A stretch of 64,000 nucleotides of DNA from Bacillus sp. ISL-34 (GCF_018613325.1 NZ_JAGGQJ010000023.1:248001-312000), one strand, 5' to 3'; positions 35,372 through 44,144 are shown, counted from the first letter of the stretch. Program-made: numbers and translations. The notes: a model not told the origin generated them from the letters alone.

Positions 35372-35932
35372 CTATCCGTTTGCTAACATCGTGATTTTTT
35401 CATCGGTTATGAGGACCCCATGATGCTTGATCAAGTTTGTTTTAAGCTCGGCAGACACTCTGCAGTCATCGTACGCACAAACAGAAATCAATCCTCGTTC
35501 CTTGATCAGTTTGTCGATTCCTTTTTCATATTCGCCTATCGCTAAGCTGGCTTGATCGTCATGGCCCCATTCAACATGGCCCCAAGTCCGCACGTGCTGA
35601 TTGCGTTTAGTGTATATATCGATATTTTCCAAGAAATAATTAACCATCGTCGAAGGATGGAAGTCTCCATGAAAACAATAAAAATCAAAATTATTCATAA
35701 GATGCACTTGCTCCAATTGCTTCTCATTTAAATGAAGCTGCAATTTCTTGTACACGAAAGGAAAGATACGGTCATTTTCGACGACCAGGATATGGTCTCC
35801 CTGTTCAACACCGGCAATGATGAATGTTGCCTCATTTTCAATGTAGGCTTCCAATTCATTAAAACAGTATAAGATATGGCCGCCATCCGATTGCTGTATA
35901 TTTTCAATTAGTTGTTTCATATTGTTATCCAA
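35372..35932 (-). CDS. MEDS-domain protein
   Basis: 186 residues from the TTG at 35932, which has AAGGAGAG 7 nt upstream; an ATG four codons further in is also possible. It matches the MEDS (DcmR sensory) domain: a RecA-like core with GGHILYCFNELEAYIENEAT, then EQGDHILVVENDRIFP, and CAYDDCRVSAEL near the end. Usual role: ligand or signal sensing in regulators of methylotrophy and sigma-factor pathways. Here it stands alone, with no output domain. The ATL gene starts 19 bp downstream. Confidence 0.8.
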   Translation of the reverse strand: MDNNMKQLIENIQQSDGGHILYCFNELEAYIENEATFIIAGVEQGDHILVVENDRIFPFVYKKLQLHLNEKQLEQVHLMNNFDFYCFHGDFHPSTMVNYFLENIDIYTKRNQHVRTWGHVEWGHDDQASLAIGEYEKGIDKLIKERGLISVCAYDDCRVSAELKTNLIKHHGVLITDEKITMLANG

Positions 35933-36132
35933 AATGGATCTCTCCTTTAAATACACCAGTCCGCTCTATGTATTATGTATAACTTTACCCATTATCTCCG
36001 TGTTTGTAAAATTCACAGAAAAATATAATCAGTTTTTCTTAATGACATCTGTTATGATCGGGAATTTCGTTGAGGCGAATTGAGGCTGCTTTTAGTCCAC
36101 TCATTGAAAGACCAAGGCAGCCCTGTTCGTCC

Positions 36133-36303
36133 TTAAATCACGGGATAATACGGCAAATAACGCGGGTTATAATAATATGGCGGTCTTGGTCCTATGAGCG
36201 GCAATTCATAGGTATTTGGGTTGGAATCATATAACAACTCCACTTTTTCATTCGATTGATCGACCAATAACAATTTCACTTCTTCGCTATAATAATATGG
36301 CAT
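36133..36303 (-). CDS. Small Tyr/Pro-rich protein, unknown
   Basis: 56 residues from the ATG at 36303 (GGAGGCCTCT upstream). A charged N-terminal half (EEVKLLLVDQSNEKVELLYD) is followed by a Tyr/Pro-rich tail (GPRPPYYYNPRYLPYYPVI). It has no membrane helix. The tail recalls small spore-coat or surface proteins, but this is a guess from composition. Confidence 0.6.
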   Translation of the reverse strand: MPYYYSEEVKLLLVDQSNEKVELLYDSNPNTYELPLIGPRPPYYYNPRYLPYYPVI

Positions 36304-36450
36304 ATAGAGGCCTCCAAAAACTATTTTTCTACACTTCAGCATATTCGAGCTGTACGGCAATGAGCCCGTACCCTACATGTTCTTCATGCACTGCATATAC
36401 CTGATCGTCATAAAGTAATCCGACTAAACTCTTTTTTAGGAGGACTCCTC

Positions 36451-37380
36451 ATGGCAGAAGATAAGAAAAAGAAATCATCATGTGAAGGCTATCCCATGCA
36501 TGCGAATTATGGAAAGATCACTCGTTATCAAGACGTCCCCATCACGGTTCCGGAGCAACGCCAATTTCGCCAACCCGGTGTAGAAAAATTAATGGTGCCC
36601 CGGCCCATCATCGAAAATCCCAATTATAGGGGCAGCGGGAAATTAACAGGTAGTGTCGCATTGATAACTGGCGGAGACAGCGGGATTGGAGCTGCGGCTG
36701 CCATCGCTTTTGCTAAAGAAGGCGCAGATGTTTCCATCGCTTACCTGGATGAACATGAGGATGCCAATCGGACCAAAACGAGAATTGAAGAGCTTGGACA
36801 ACGTTGCTTACTGCTGCCTGGTGACTTAAGGGATAAACAGCAATGTATCAAGATTGTGGAAGACACCATCGAAACATTTGGAAAGCTCGATATTCTTTGT
36901 AACCACGTGGGTATTCAATTTCAGCAATTAAGCTTGCTTGATATCACGGATGAGCAATTCGATGATACCTTTAAAGTGAATATCTATTCCCACTTCTACA
37001 CGACCCGTGCTGCCCTTCCCCATTTAAAAGCTGGGTCCTCCATCATTAATACCTCTTCTGTCGTGACGTTTAATGGGAATAAGCAATTAATTGATTACAC
37101 GGCGACTAAAGGGGCCAACATTGGTTTTACCCGTGCCTTGGCAAACAGTCTTGTCGATCAAGGCATCCGGGTGAACGCCGTTGCGCCCGGAAGGTTTTGG
37201 ACACCCCTCATCCCGGCAAGTTTCTCGGCAGACGAAGTGACACAAGTCGATAACCCGATGGAGCGTCAAGGCCAGCCATTTGAACTGGCTCCCACCTTTG
37301 TCTATCTCGCTTCTGATGATTCCCGTTTTGTGACAGGACAAACGCTTCATGTCAACGGCGGGGAAGCGACATCGTCCTAA
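36451..37380 (+). CDS. SDR-family oxidoreductase (YhxC/YdaD-like)
   Basis: 309 residues, with the 50-residue N-terminal extension typical of the general-stress SDR group ([19 protein letters not shown]). Cofactor motif [19 protein letters not shown] in place of NNAG, catalytic serine in IINTSSVV and the YTATKGA motif. C-terminal [10 protein letters not shown]. Likely an NAD(P)-dependent alcohol or aldehyde dehydrogenase induced by stress; the substrate is unknown. GGAGGACTCCTC precedes the ATG. Confidence 0.9.
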   Translation: MAEDKKKKSSCEGYPMHANYGKITRYQDVPITVPEQRQFRQPGVEKLMVPRPIIENPNYRGSGKLTGSVALITGGDSGIGAAAAIAFAKEGADVSIAYLDEHEDANRTKTRIEELGQRCLLLPGDLRDKQQCIKIVEDTIETFGKLDILCNHVGIQFQQLSLLDITDEQFDDTFKVNIYSHFYTTRAALPHLKAGSSIINTSSVVTFNGNKQLIDYTATKGANIGFTRALANSLVDQGIRVNAVAPGRFWTPLIPASFSADEVTQVDNPMERQGQPFELAPTFVYLASDDSRFVTGQTLHVNGGEATSS

Positions 37381-37490
37381 TTTCCACATCGAATATGCCC
37401 CTTTCCAAGAAGTCAAGAATCCTATTTTCATGAAAAAGAGACTACCTTGGATTGCCCGCCAGCAAGCAATAGGTAGTCTAATGTTGATTA

Positions 37491-37517
37491 TAGGCCAGCC
37501 GGCCTTTATTTTTTTTT
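37491..37517 (+). terminator. Terminator of the SDR gene
   Basis: GGCC-AGCC-GGCC type hairpin (AGGCC/GGCCT) followed by TTATTTTTTTTT; it overlaps the 3' end of cse60 on the other strand. Confidence 0.6.
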
Positions 37518-37691
37518 ATAGATGATCATCGCACTAAAACAATAGATCTGTTCCTCTTCCTCTTCACCTGAAGTGGCGACATTGTATTTGATATCGACGA
37601 TTTGATTATCACGAATGTCTTCAAGGAAAAAGTTCATTTCATCCTCTAGATCCTTTTCATGCTCATAATCAAATAATTTGACTTGTATCAT
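37506..37691 (-). CDS. cse60: Sporulation protein Cse60
   Basis: 61 residues matching the Cse60 family in length and sequence: VKLFDYEHEKDLEDEMNFFL at the N-terminus, an acidic stretch (GEEEEEQ) and IYCFSAMIIYKKK at the end. In B. subtilis the gene is transcribed by sigma-E in the mother cell; its function is unknown. I could not identify a convincing sigma-E promoter upstream. Confidence 0.8.
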   Translation of the reverse strand: MIQVKLFDYEHEKDLEDEMNFFLEDIRDNQIVDIKYNVATSGEEEEEQIYCFSAMIIYKKK

Positions 37692-37755
37692 CGGCTCTCC
37701 CCGCCCTTTTACTATAATGATAGTTATCGTGCAGGATGCCCATTTTTCATGAAGA

Positions 37756-38838
37756 TTATACTTGATTTGTTTGTAAAGCGGATATTATTGCAACCACCTC
37801 ATCCCCGACTTCTTCTGTAGAAGCTGTCCCGCCCATATCAGGAGTGAGCGCCTTTTTATCGACCATCACCTGTTCGATCACGTCCAACACTTTGGCACCC
37901 CAAACCTCATGCCCAAAGAAATCAAGAATCTGACTGGCGGACCATATGGCCGCAAGTGGATTGGCGATGCCTTGATGTGCTATATCCGGGGCTGAACCAT
38001 GAATCGGTTCGAACATCGAAGGATAAATTCGTTCAGGGTTTAAATTGGCACCAGCCGCCAGTCCCATCCCTCCTGCAATGGCAGCACCTAAATCGGTGAT
38101 GATGTCACCAAACAAATTGGAGGTGACAACGATTTGAAACCGTTCGGGTTGTTTGACAAAATACATGCTCGCCGCATCGACCAGATAGGAATTCGTTTCT
38201 ACATCCGGAAACTCCTGTCCAATTTCTTCAAAAACCTGATCCCAAAAAACCATGGAATAATTCAATGCGTTCGCCTTGCTTATACTCGTTAACGTCCTGC
38301 CCGTCTTACGCGCAAGTTCATACGCATAACGGATTATCCTCTCCGTTCCTTTTCGTGAAAAGACCCCCGTCTGCAGTACCACTTCTTCTGGCTTGCCTTT
38401 AAAAAGCCAATCACCGGCACCGGAATATTCCCCTTCACTGTTTTCACGGATGACAACCATATCGATTTGGTCACGGGTCACGTCTTTTAATGGACAGGGT
38501 GCACCTTGAAGCAATTTAACGGGTCGTACATTCACATATTGGTCAAATCCCTTTCTGATTTTCAGCAGAAGTTCACGTAAAGAAATATGGTCCGGGACAC
38601 CAGGATACCCGACTGCCCCAAGATAAACGGCGTCAAACCTCATCAGTTGTTCAAGTCCGTCGTCGGGCAGCATTTTGCCGTGCTCAAGATAATATTCACA
38701 GCCCCATGGAAAATAGGTGAACTGGAAAGTAAAATCCCCGGCAATTGAAGCCACTTCCTTAAGGACCTTTATACCCTCATCAATTACCTCAGGACCTATC
38801 CCGTCACCCGCAATGACCGCTATTTTATGTACATCCAT
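37756..38838 (-). CDS. Tartrate/D-malate dehydrogenase (decarboxylating)
   Basis: 360 residues, beta-decarboxylating dehydrogenase family (isopropylmalate/isocitrate type). Motifs: IAVIAGDGIGPEVIDEG, the substrate loop region SLRELLLKIRKGFDQYVNVR, IRENSEGEYSG and the metal/NAD segment SNLFGDIITDLGAAIAGGMG. The RENSEGEYSG block and lack of nearby leu genes favour the tartrate/D-malate dehydrogenase (YcsA/DmlA) group over LeuB. It converts D-malate to pyruvate or tartrate to oxaloglycolate and related products with NAD. Confidence 0.88.
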   Translation of the reverse strand: MDVHKIAVIAGDGIGPEVIDEGIKVLKEVASIAGDFTFQFTYFPWGCEYYLEHGKMLPDDGLEQLMRFDAVYLGAVGYPGVPDHISLRELLLKIRKGFDQYVNVRPVKLLQGAPCPLKDVTRDQIDMVVIRENSEGEYSGAGDWLFKGKPEEVVLQTGVFSRKGTERIIRYAYELARKTGRTLTSISKANALNYSMVFWDQVFEEIGQEFPDVETNSYLVDAASMYFVKQPERFQIVVTSNLFGDIITDLGAAIAGGMGLAAGANLNPERIYPSMFEPIHGSAPDIAHQGIANPLAAIWSASQILDFFGHEVWGAKVLDVIEQVMVDKKALTPDMGGTASTEEVGDEVVAIISALQTNQV

Positions 38839-38929
38839 GCTTCAACTCTCCTTTTTCTATATTTTCAGATTTCAACACCCTAATTTTAACATATTTTGCA
38901 TTCCCGTCAGGAGAGGTCCAAATAGAAAA

Positions 38930-38964
38930 AAAAAGAGACCTTTCATTATGAAAGGTCTCTTTTT
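38930..38964 (-). terminator. Terminator of the rhodanese operon
   Basis: AAAAAGAGACCTTTCA pairs with TGAAAGGTCTCTTTTT around a 3-nt loop; it touches the stop codon of the 47-residue gene. Confidence 0.9.
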
Positions 38965-39106
38965 ACGCCTTCAAATATGCGCGTCTTTCCGCATATTCGC
39001 GGCATTTTGAACAAACCATGATCTTTTTTCTTTCTTCATTCAAATAAACCGTCACATTCTTGGATTTACGCTTACAAAAGTAACAGGTCTTTTTGAAGAA
39101 CTTCAC
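38963..39106 (-). CDS. 47-residue two-CxxC zinc-ribbon-like protein
   Basis: A short gene starting at a GTG that overlaps the rhodanese stop (GTGA). The protein begins MKFFKKTCYFCKRKSKN and has a second pair in MVCSKCREYAERR: CxxC-20-CxxC, a typical zinc-knuckle layout, with a very basic composition. It ends directly in the terminator, so the two genes form an operon. The function is unknown; RNA or ribosome association would suit its charge. Confidence 0.75.
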   Translation of the reverse strand: MKFFKKTCYFCKRKSKNVTVYLNEERKKIMVCSKCREYAERRAYLKA

Positions 39107-39414
39107 TTAACGATGACTTCGCCGTCCCATTCAAGCATTCCGCCAACCATGTTTGCCACTTTATATCCTTGTTCCTGAAGATAATGGCATACATTTTCAC
39201 TGCGGCGTCCTGAACGGCAGATAAAAATATATTCTTTTTCTTTATCAAAATAGTCGAGGTTTGCCGGGATATCATTCATGCGAATATGTTTCGCGCCTTC
39301 GATCATTCCCTCTTGCACTTCTTCGTCTTCACGAACATCGACAAGTTCCAACGCTTCTCCTGCCTCAAGCTTAGCTTCCACTTCTTCAGTTGTAATGATT
39401 TTGATTTCTTCCAT
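39103..39414 (-). CDS. Rhodanese-domain protein (YtwF/YqhL-like)
   Basis: 103 residues from the ATG at 39414 (GAGGTGCTAATT upstream). Single rhodanese domain: LELVDVREDEE, GAKHIRMNDIP, the active loop FICRSGRRSENV with the persulfide cysteine, and VANMVGGMLEW at the end. It probably carries sulfane sulfur in the cytoplasm. It is coupled to the tiny CxxC protein downstream. Confidence 0.9.
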   Translation of the reverse strand: MEEIKIITTEEVEAKLEAGEALELVDVREDEEVQEGMIEGAKHIRMNDIPANLDYFDKEKEYIFICRSGRRSENVCHYLQEQGYKVANMVGGMLEWDGEVIVK

Positions 39415-39583
39415 AATTAGCACCTCGAATTATCGTTTGATTTATCTTTTACATTATAGCAAAATTTCCAGTTAAACATCACCTAATGGACTTCCTGATT
39501 TAATTTCCCTCATATCAAGATACCAAAATGAACGAATATAATTGGCGATGATCGCTCTAAAGTCACAATGGAGCCTGAATGTA

Positions 39584-39616
39584 AAAACGCCGGCGAATAT
39601 TATTCGCCGGCGTTTT
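39584..39616 (-). terminator. Terminator of namA
   Basis: A perfect 16-bp stem (AAAACGCCGGCGAATA / TATTCGCCGGCGTTTT) with a single central base, 12 bp after the stop. Confidence 0.85.
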
Positions 39617-39627
39617 AAAAATCCGTT

Positions 39628-40656
39628 TCAATGCTTGAATCCCAGTTGATATTGTTCAGGGATCTCCGTTTTTTTATTCAAAGCTTTAGATGCTTCAAGT
39701 GCCCAATAAGGGTTTCGCAGCATTCCTCTGCCGACGGCAACCAAATCGGCTTCTTCATTACCAATGATTGAATTTGCAAGAATCGGATCATCTAATCGAC
39801 CTACAGCAATCACCGGAATATCCAAAGCTTTTTTGATTTCCCTGGCCAACGGAGTTTGATAGCTAGCATGCGTACCAGGCCTTCCGTCTGCTCCAATCGG
39901 GCCTTCTCCTCCGGAGCTTACATGGAACATATCGACGCCCGCTTCTTTAAAAACTTGTGAAAAGGCAATGCTTTCTTCAATACCATATCCGCCTTCAACG
40001 TATTCTTTTGCAGAAATGCGCATGATTAAAGGCATGTCGGCAGGCATTTCGCTTTTCACTGCTTTAATGACTTCCACTCCGAATTTAGTCAGATCTTTTC
40101 CATATTCGTCATCACGTTTATTCGTAAGCGGTGATGTGAATTGATGGATTAAATATCCGTGTGCGCCATGTAATTCAATTACGTCAAATCCTGCTTGAAC
40201 AGCCCTTCTGGCCGATGCCCGGAATTTATCGACCATTTCCTTCACTTCTTCCGTTTCTAAAGCTCTTGGTGTTTTGTACGTTTCGTCAAACGCAATGGCT
40301 GATGGTGCCACCGGAGTTTCGGCATCCTCCGCTTTACGGCCTGCATGGGCAATTTGTATCCCGATTTTTGCACCGTATTGATGTACTTCCTTAACGATGT
40401 TGGAGAAAGCTCCAATTTGGTCGTCGGACCATAATCCAAGATCACGATTCGAAATGCGCCCATCAGGCTCCACATCGGTCATTTCCACTATAATTAGCCC
40501 CGTGCCGCCAACTGCCCTGCTTACATAATGCTGCTGATGCCAGTTTGTTGGTATACCATCTTCCGCTTCGACGGAGTATTGGCACATCGGCGGCATGACG
40601 ATCCTATTTTTAAGTTCAAGTTCTTTTATGCGATAAGGTGAAAATAAATCATTCAT
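39628..40656 (-). CDS. namA: NADPH dehydrogenase NamA (old yellow enzyme, YqjM)
   Basis: 342 residues, FMN-binding TIM barrel. Family residues: NRIVMPPMCQYS (the cysteine that tunes FMN in YqjM), NWHQQHYVSRA, the HxxH pair in ELHGAHGYLIHQF that binds substrate, GPIGADGRPGTH and the phosphate-binding VAVGRGMLRNPYW. It reduces activated C=C bonds of electrophiles such as enals, quinones and nitro compounds. A strong promoter with an overlapping palindrome lies upstream, which suggests an inducible detoxification gene. Confidence 0.94.
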   Translation of the reverse strand: MNDLFSPYRIKELELKNRIVMPPMCQYSVEAEDGIPTNWHQQHYVSRAVGGTGLIIVEMTDVEPDGRISNRDLGLWSDDQIGAFSNIVKEVHQYGAKIGIQIAHAGRKAEDAETPVAPSAIAFDETYKTPRALETEEVKEMVDKFRASARRAVQAGFDVIELHGAHGYLIHQFTSPLTNKRDDEYGKDLTKFGVEVIKAVKSEMPADMPLIMRISAKEYVEGGYGIEESIAFSQVFKEAGVDMFHVSSGGEGPIGADGRPGTHASYQTPLAREIKKALDIPVIAVGRLDDPILANSIIGNEEADLVAVGRGMLRNPYWALEASKALNKKTEIPEQYQLGFKH

Positions 40657-40679
40657 AATTTTTTATCTCCTTTTTATAT

Positions 40680-40724
40680 AATGCATGCACATGCATTTAT
40701 ATCATCTCACTAATTCCGTGTCAA
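40680..40724 (-). promoter_or_regulatory. namA promoter with overlapping operator
   Basis: On the minus strand TTGACA (40724-40719), a 17-bp spacer and TATAAA (40701-40696) form a near-consensus promoter. A perfect inverted repeat AATGCAT-GCAC-ATGCATT (40680-40697) overlaps the -10 end and the transcription start: an obvious repressor site. The regulator is not in this window, as far as I can tell. Confidence 0.7.
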
Positions 40725-40854
40725 CTAATCAGATTCCCGAAGCTGTCATTGTAAACGCTAACGTCATTGGTACACCATTTCCATCCCACCGATGCGGAAA
40801 TCCAATAAAAAAAGAGAAAGACGGATACCCCCCGTCCCTCTCCTTCCTACGTGA

Positions 40855-41697
40855 TTAAAAGTCGAAATTATCAGGATCTGGACCAACACGGTGATTCTGG
40901 TTCAATCCATCAATTTGGTTCATTTCTTCTTCAGTCAATTCGAAATCGAATATAGATGAATTTTCTACAATACGATGTTCTTTAGTGGATTTTGGAATCG
41001 TTACAATCCCATGTTGTAAATCCCAGCGCAAAATGACTTGTGCAACAGATTTGCCATGCTTGGTCGCAATTGCTTGTAAAACTTCATTATCCAGAAGTTC
41101 ACCTTGCATCAAAGGAGACCATGCTTCAAGTTGTATTCCTTGTTCCTTACAAAATGCCTGAACTTCTTTTTGAGTTAATCGCGGATGGCATTCCACTTGA
41201 TTGACCATCGGCTTCACTTCGGCATCCTCCATTAAATCTTTAAGATGGTGAATCTGGAAATTGCTCACACCGATCGCCTTTACTTTTCCTTCTTTATAAA
41301 GGGTTTCCAACGCTCTCCAGGCTTCTTTATATTTTCCTTCCACTGGCCAATGGATAAGATATAAATCCAGGTACTCCAAGCCAAGTTTCTTTAAGCTTTT
41401 TTCGTAAGCCGCAATTGCCGACTCATATCCCAAATCGGCATTCCAGACTTTTGATGTTACGAATAAATCTTCCCTTGGGATTCCAGCTTCTTTTAAGCCC
41501 TCACGGATCCCTTGGCCGACCCCTTCTTCATTTTCATAAATGGCAGCGGTATCGATACTGCGATAACCATGTTTAATGGCGACTTTAACTGCATTTACCA
41601 GCTCCGGTCCTTCTTCCACCTTAAATACGCCCAATCCGAACCAAGGCATTTTGACGCCGTTATGCAACGTAGTTGTATCTTGTAAATTTTTCACCAT
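40855..41697 (-). CDS. ytbE: Aldo/keto reductase (YtbE/YvgN type)
   Basis: 280 residues from the ATG at 41697 (GGAGGTAGAGTG upstream). The AKR tetrad is present: D in SIDTAAIYENEEGVG with Y, K in FVTSKVWN, H in LYLIHWP. C-terminal cofactor loop TIPKSTKEHRIVEN. It reduces aldehydes such as glyoxal or methylglyoxal with NADPH. The MFS gene ytbD lies upstream and an HxlR regulator beyond it, as in B. subtilis. A large inverted repeat occupies the leader. Confidence 0.9.
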   Translation of the reverse strand: MVKNLQDTTTLHNGVKMPWFGLGVFKVEEGPELVNAVKVAIKHGYRSIDTAAIYENEEGVGQGIREGLKEAGIPREDLFVTSKVWNADLGYESAIAAYEKSLKKLGLEYLDLYLIHWPVEGKYKEAWRALETLYKEGKVKAIGVSNFQIHHLKDLMEDAEVKPMVNQVECHPRLTQKEVQAFCKEQGIQLEAWSPLMQGELLDNEVLQAIATKHGKSVAQVILRWDLQHGIVTIPKSTKEHRIVENSSIFDFELTEEEMNQIDGLNQNHRVGPDPDNFDF

Positions 41698-41760
41698 TAT
41701 CACTCTACCTCCAAATTTTTTCTTCATTGTTTTTATAGATTGTAATGCGCTTTTAGTATC

Positions 41761-41820
41761 AGTATCATTACATCCCTTCAAAGAACCTTGCATCATTCGC
41801 TGAAGGGATGCAATGATACT
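41761..41820 (-). promoter_or_regulatory. Large inverted repeat in the ytbE leader
   Basis: Arms AGTATCATTACATCCCTTCA (41761-41780) and TGAAGGGATGCAATGATACT (41801-41820) are 20 bp with a single mismatch and a 20-bp loop. There is no T tract, so a terminator is unlikely. The motif TGATACT recurs on both flanks. Confidence 0.6.
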
Positions 41821-41881
41821 TATGTTATTGATACTCTAAACGCATAGCATGCTTTTTCTAACATGCATCACTTTTTCATTC

Positions 41882-43087
41882 CTATGCTATTTTGTCAGTT
41901 CCCTTGGTACGGTCTTTACTTTCCAAGGCCCTGCTCCATCCTGTTAAAATCACTGCTGCAAACACCATGATTCCACCTATCCACGCTGTATGGATCAGTC
42001 CGATCGAATCCGTAATCACCCCACCTAAGTAGGCACCAATGGCGATTCCTGCATTGAAGGCCGCAATATTGATGGCGGACGCCACGTCCACTGCACTCGG
42101 CACGAAACGCTCCGCTAACATGACGACATACACTTGAAGCCCCGGAACATTCATGAATGCAAACAATCCCATTAAAATGATCGTAATTAAACCAGCTATC
42201 TTAAACGGTGCTGTGAAAGTCAACACGACAAGTACAATGGCCTGAATAAGAAACATATAGAATAGGGCATTAATAGGATTGCGATTGGCAAACTTCCCGC
42301 CAAGGGTATTTCCTATTGCTATGGCTACTCCATATATTAGCAAAATCAAGGCCACAGTGCCTTCTTTAAACCCTGTCACTTCCTGAAGTAATGGCGACAG
42401 GTACGTGAAGACAACGAATGTACCTCCATATCCTAACGCTGTAATGATGAATACTAGCAGCAAACGGCCATTCGTCACCAATTTGATTTGGTCACGGAAA
42501 GTGGTCCGTGCAGCCTTTCTTAAATCGGATGGGACGAGGATGCCGTTTCCGATGAAAGCAATCAAGCCGATTGCCACAATAATGATGAAAGCGAATCTCC
42601 AGCCGAATTGCTGACCGATGAAGGTTCCAAAGGGAACTCCGGTCACCGTTGCCACCGTCAGACCTGTAAACATGATGGCGATGGCACTCGCCCTGCGGTT
42701 TTCAGGGACCAAATCAGCCGCAATAGTAGCGCCGATTGACATGAAGATACCATGTGCAAGTGCTGAAATGACACGTGCGATCAATAATACACCGACCGTG
42801 GTCGCAGAAGCCGCTAATGCATTTCCGGCAATGAACACGACCATGATCCAAAGCAATAAAGTCTTTCGCGACATATTTGATGTCAGGGAAGTCAGGATAG
42901 GTGCCCCGAACATGACCCCCAAGGCGTATAAGGATACCGTCAATCCCGCCGTCGTCACTGTAATGTGTAAATCTTTAGAAATGAGTGGTAATAATCCCAC
43001 GCTGATGAACTCTGTTGTTCCAATCGCAAAGGCACTGATCGCTAAAGCCAGCAATGCCCATGAACTTCTATTCTTATTTGAAATCAT
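41882..43087 (-). CDS. ytbD: MFS transporter YtbD
   Basis: 401 residues, twelve membrane helices, DHA1 drug-efflux type (AraJ/YtbD branch). Start region LALAISAFAIGTTEFISVGL and the motif A-like GVMFGAPILTSLTSNMSRKT between helices 2 and 3; motif C-like GVPFGTFIGQQFGWRFAF. It probably exports a small toxic compound or sugar. It is divergent from ytcD, whose HxlR product should regulate it. Confidence 0.9.
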   Translation of the reverse strand: MISNKNRSSWALLALAISAFAIGTTEFISVGLLPLISKDLHITVTTAGLTVSLYALGVMFGAPILTSLTSNMSRKTLLLWIMVVFIAGNALAASATTVGVLLIARVISALAHGIFMSIGATIAADLVPENRRASAIAIMFTGLTVATVTGVPFGTFIGQQFGWRFAFIIIVAIGLIAFIGNGILVPSDLRKAARTTFRDQIKLVTNGRLLLVFIITALGYGGTFVVFTYLSPLLQEVTGFKEGTVALILLIYGVAIAIGNTLGGKFANRNPINALFYMFLIQAIVLVVLTFTAPFKIAGLITIILMGLFAFMNVPGLQVYVVMLAERFVPSAVDVASAINIAAFNAGIAIGAYLGGVITDSIGLIHTAWIGGIMVFAAVILTGWSRALESKDRTKGTDKIA

Positions 43088-43210
43088 ATCCTCTTCTCCT
43101 TCTTGTCATTTTGTACTATCATTGAAATTGCCTTAGCAACTTTTTTTACAAATGGTACAGTGGAATTCGGTGTGCAAATGTTATTATGAGATATAATAGG
43201 AATAAAAAAC

Positions 43211-43252
43211 AGTACGTACTTTAAAGTGATATAGGTACCTTTTAGTACCTAT
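43211..43252. promoter_or_regulatory. HxlR-type operators between ytbD and ytcD
   Basis: A perfect inverted repeat ATAGGTAC-CTTTTA-GTACCTAT (43231-43252), plus the self-complementary AGTACGTACT (43211-43220). The shared GTAC core and the position between divergent regulator and transporter fit HxlR control. Confidence 0.6.
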
Positions 43253-43275
43253 AAAATAAGGAGGGTATCCAAGAC

Positions 43276-43647
43276 ATGCAAAAAAAGAAATACAATATAT
43301 CAGTTGAAGCAACACTGGAAGTTATGGGCGGAAAGTGGAAATGCGTAATCCTCTGCCATCTGACTCACGGAAAAAAGCGGACTAGTGAATTGAAGCGCCT
43401 TATGCCGAACATCACCCAAAAAATGTTGACCCAACAATTGAGGGAGTTGGAAAAGGACGAAGTCATCAATCGGATCGTTTACAACCAAGTCCCCCCAAAA
43501 GTGGAATATGAATTAAGTGAGTATGGACAAAGCCTGGAAAGTATCCTATCCGCACTATGTACGTGGGGGGAAAATCACATAACCAGAGTGTATGGAGATA
43601 AGTTTTCCGTTCTCGAGGAAAGTGTATTGAATGATCAATTGAAGTAA
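43276..43647 (+). CDS. ytcD: HxlR-family regulator YtcD
   Basis: 123 residues. The HxlR winged helix is complete: LEVMGGKWKCVILCHLTHGK, RTSELKRLMPNITQKMLTQQ then LRELEKDEVINRIVYNQVPP and VEYELSEYGQSLE. Members often sense electrophiles or redox signals through an N-terminal cysteine; here C is in WKCVILC. AAGGAGGGTATCC precedes the ATG. Divergent from ytbD, the likely target. Confidence 0.92.
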   Translation: MQKKKYNISVEATLEVMGGKWKCVILCHLTHGKKRTSELKRLMPNITQKMLTQQLRELEKDEVINRIVYNQVPPKVEYELSEYGQSLESILSALCTWGENHITRVYGDKFSVLEESVLNDQLK

Positions 43648-43651
43648 TTCC

Positions 43652-43694
43652 AAACAAAAAAGATTAGCTCGAAGTGGCTAATCTTTTTTTGTTT
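43652..43694 (+). terminator. Terminator of ytcD
   Basis: AAAAAAGATTAGC pairs with GCTAATCTTTTTT around an 8-nt loop. Confidence 0.85.
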
Positions 43695-43838
43695 ATAAGG
43701 CAGTAATAAATTTCACCATCGTAAGAGGCACGTGTTGTTTTATCCCCCTTTCTTTTTGGTATAATATGTAATAACACACCATTAAAATTTTTTATTTTTT
43801 AAACGAAGAAGTATAATGGTGAAACCAAGGAGTGACAT

Positions 43839-44144
43839 ATGAGGGTCTTATTAGAATTGATACGCATCATATTAATATTCGGGATAGCCGGAACAATCAT
43901 TTCGGCCATCGTAAACGGCATATATATAACCATGGGAGTGAATCAGTATGGCTGGCTAGGAGCGATTGCGATACTGCTTTTATTATTCGTCTGGTACAGA
44001 AATAAACTTCAGTTCAGTGGCTGGTATTCGGGAAAAGGGAAGGAAAAGCTTCCGAAAATGTCCTCACAAATACTCATTCTGTGTTCACTATTTTTGTTAT
44101 GTGCCCCACCTGTTTTAAGTGTGGTGCCGATGATTTTTCATTAA
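43839..44144 (+). CDS. Small membrane protein, unknown
   Basis: 101 residues with three hydrophobic segments (about residues 5-28, 37-52 and 77-97) and a basic, Gly-rich loop (WYSGKGKEKLPKM). AAGGAGTGACAT precedes the ATG. It stands 30 bp before the CAP-domain gene, so they may be co-transcribed. I do not recognise the family. Confidence 0.65.
   Translation: MRVLLELIRIILIFGIAGTIISAIVNGIYITMGVNQYGWLGAIAILLLLFVWYRNKLQFSGWYSGKGKEKLPKMSSQILILCSLFLLCAPPVLSVVPMIFH

Noticed and set aside
37087-37431. 114-residue minus-strand ORF within the SDR gene
   Set aside because: A shadow of the SDR coding frame; no ribosome site and no similarity.
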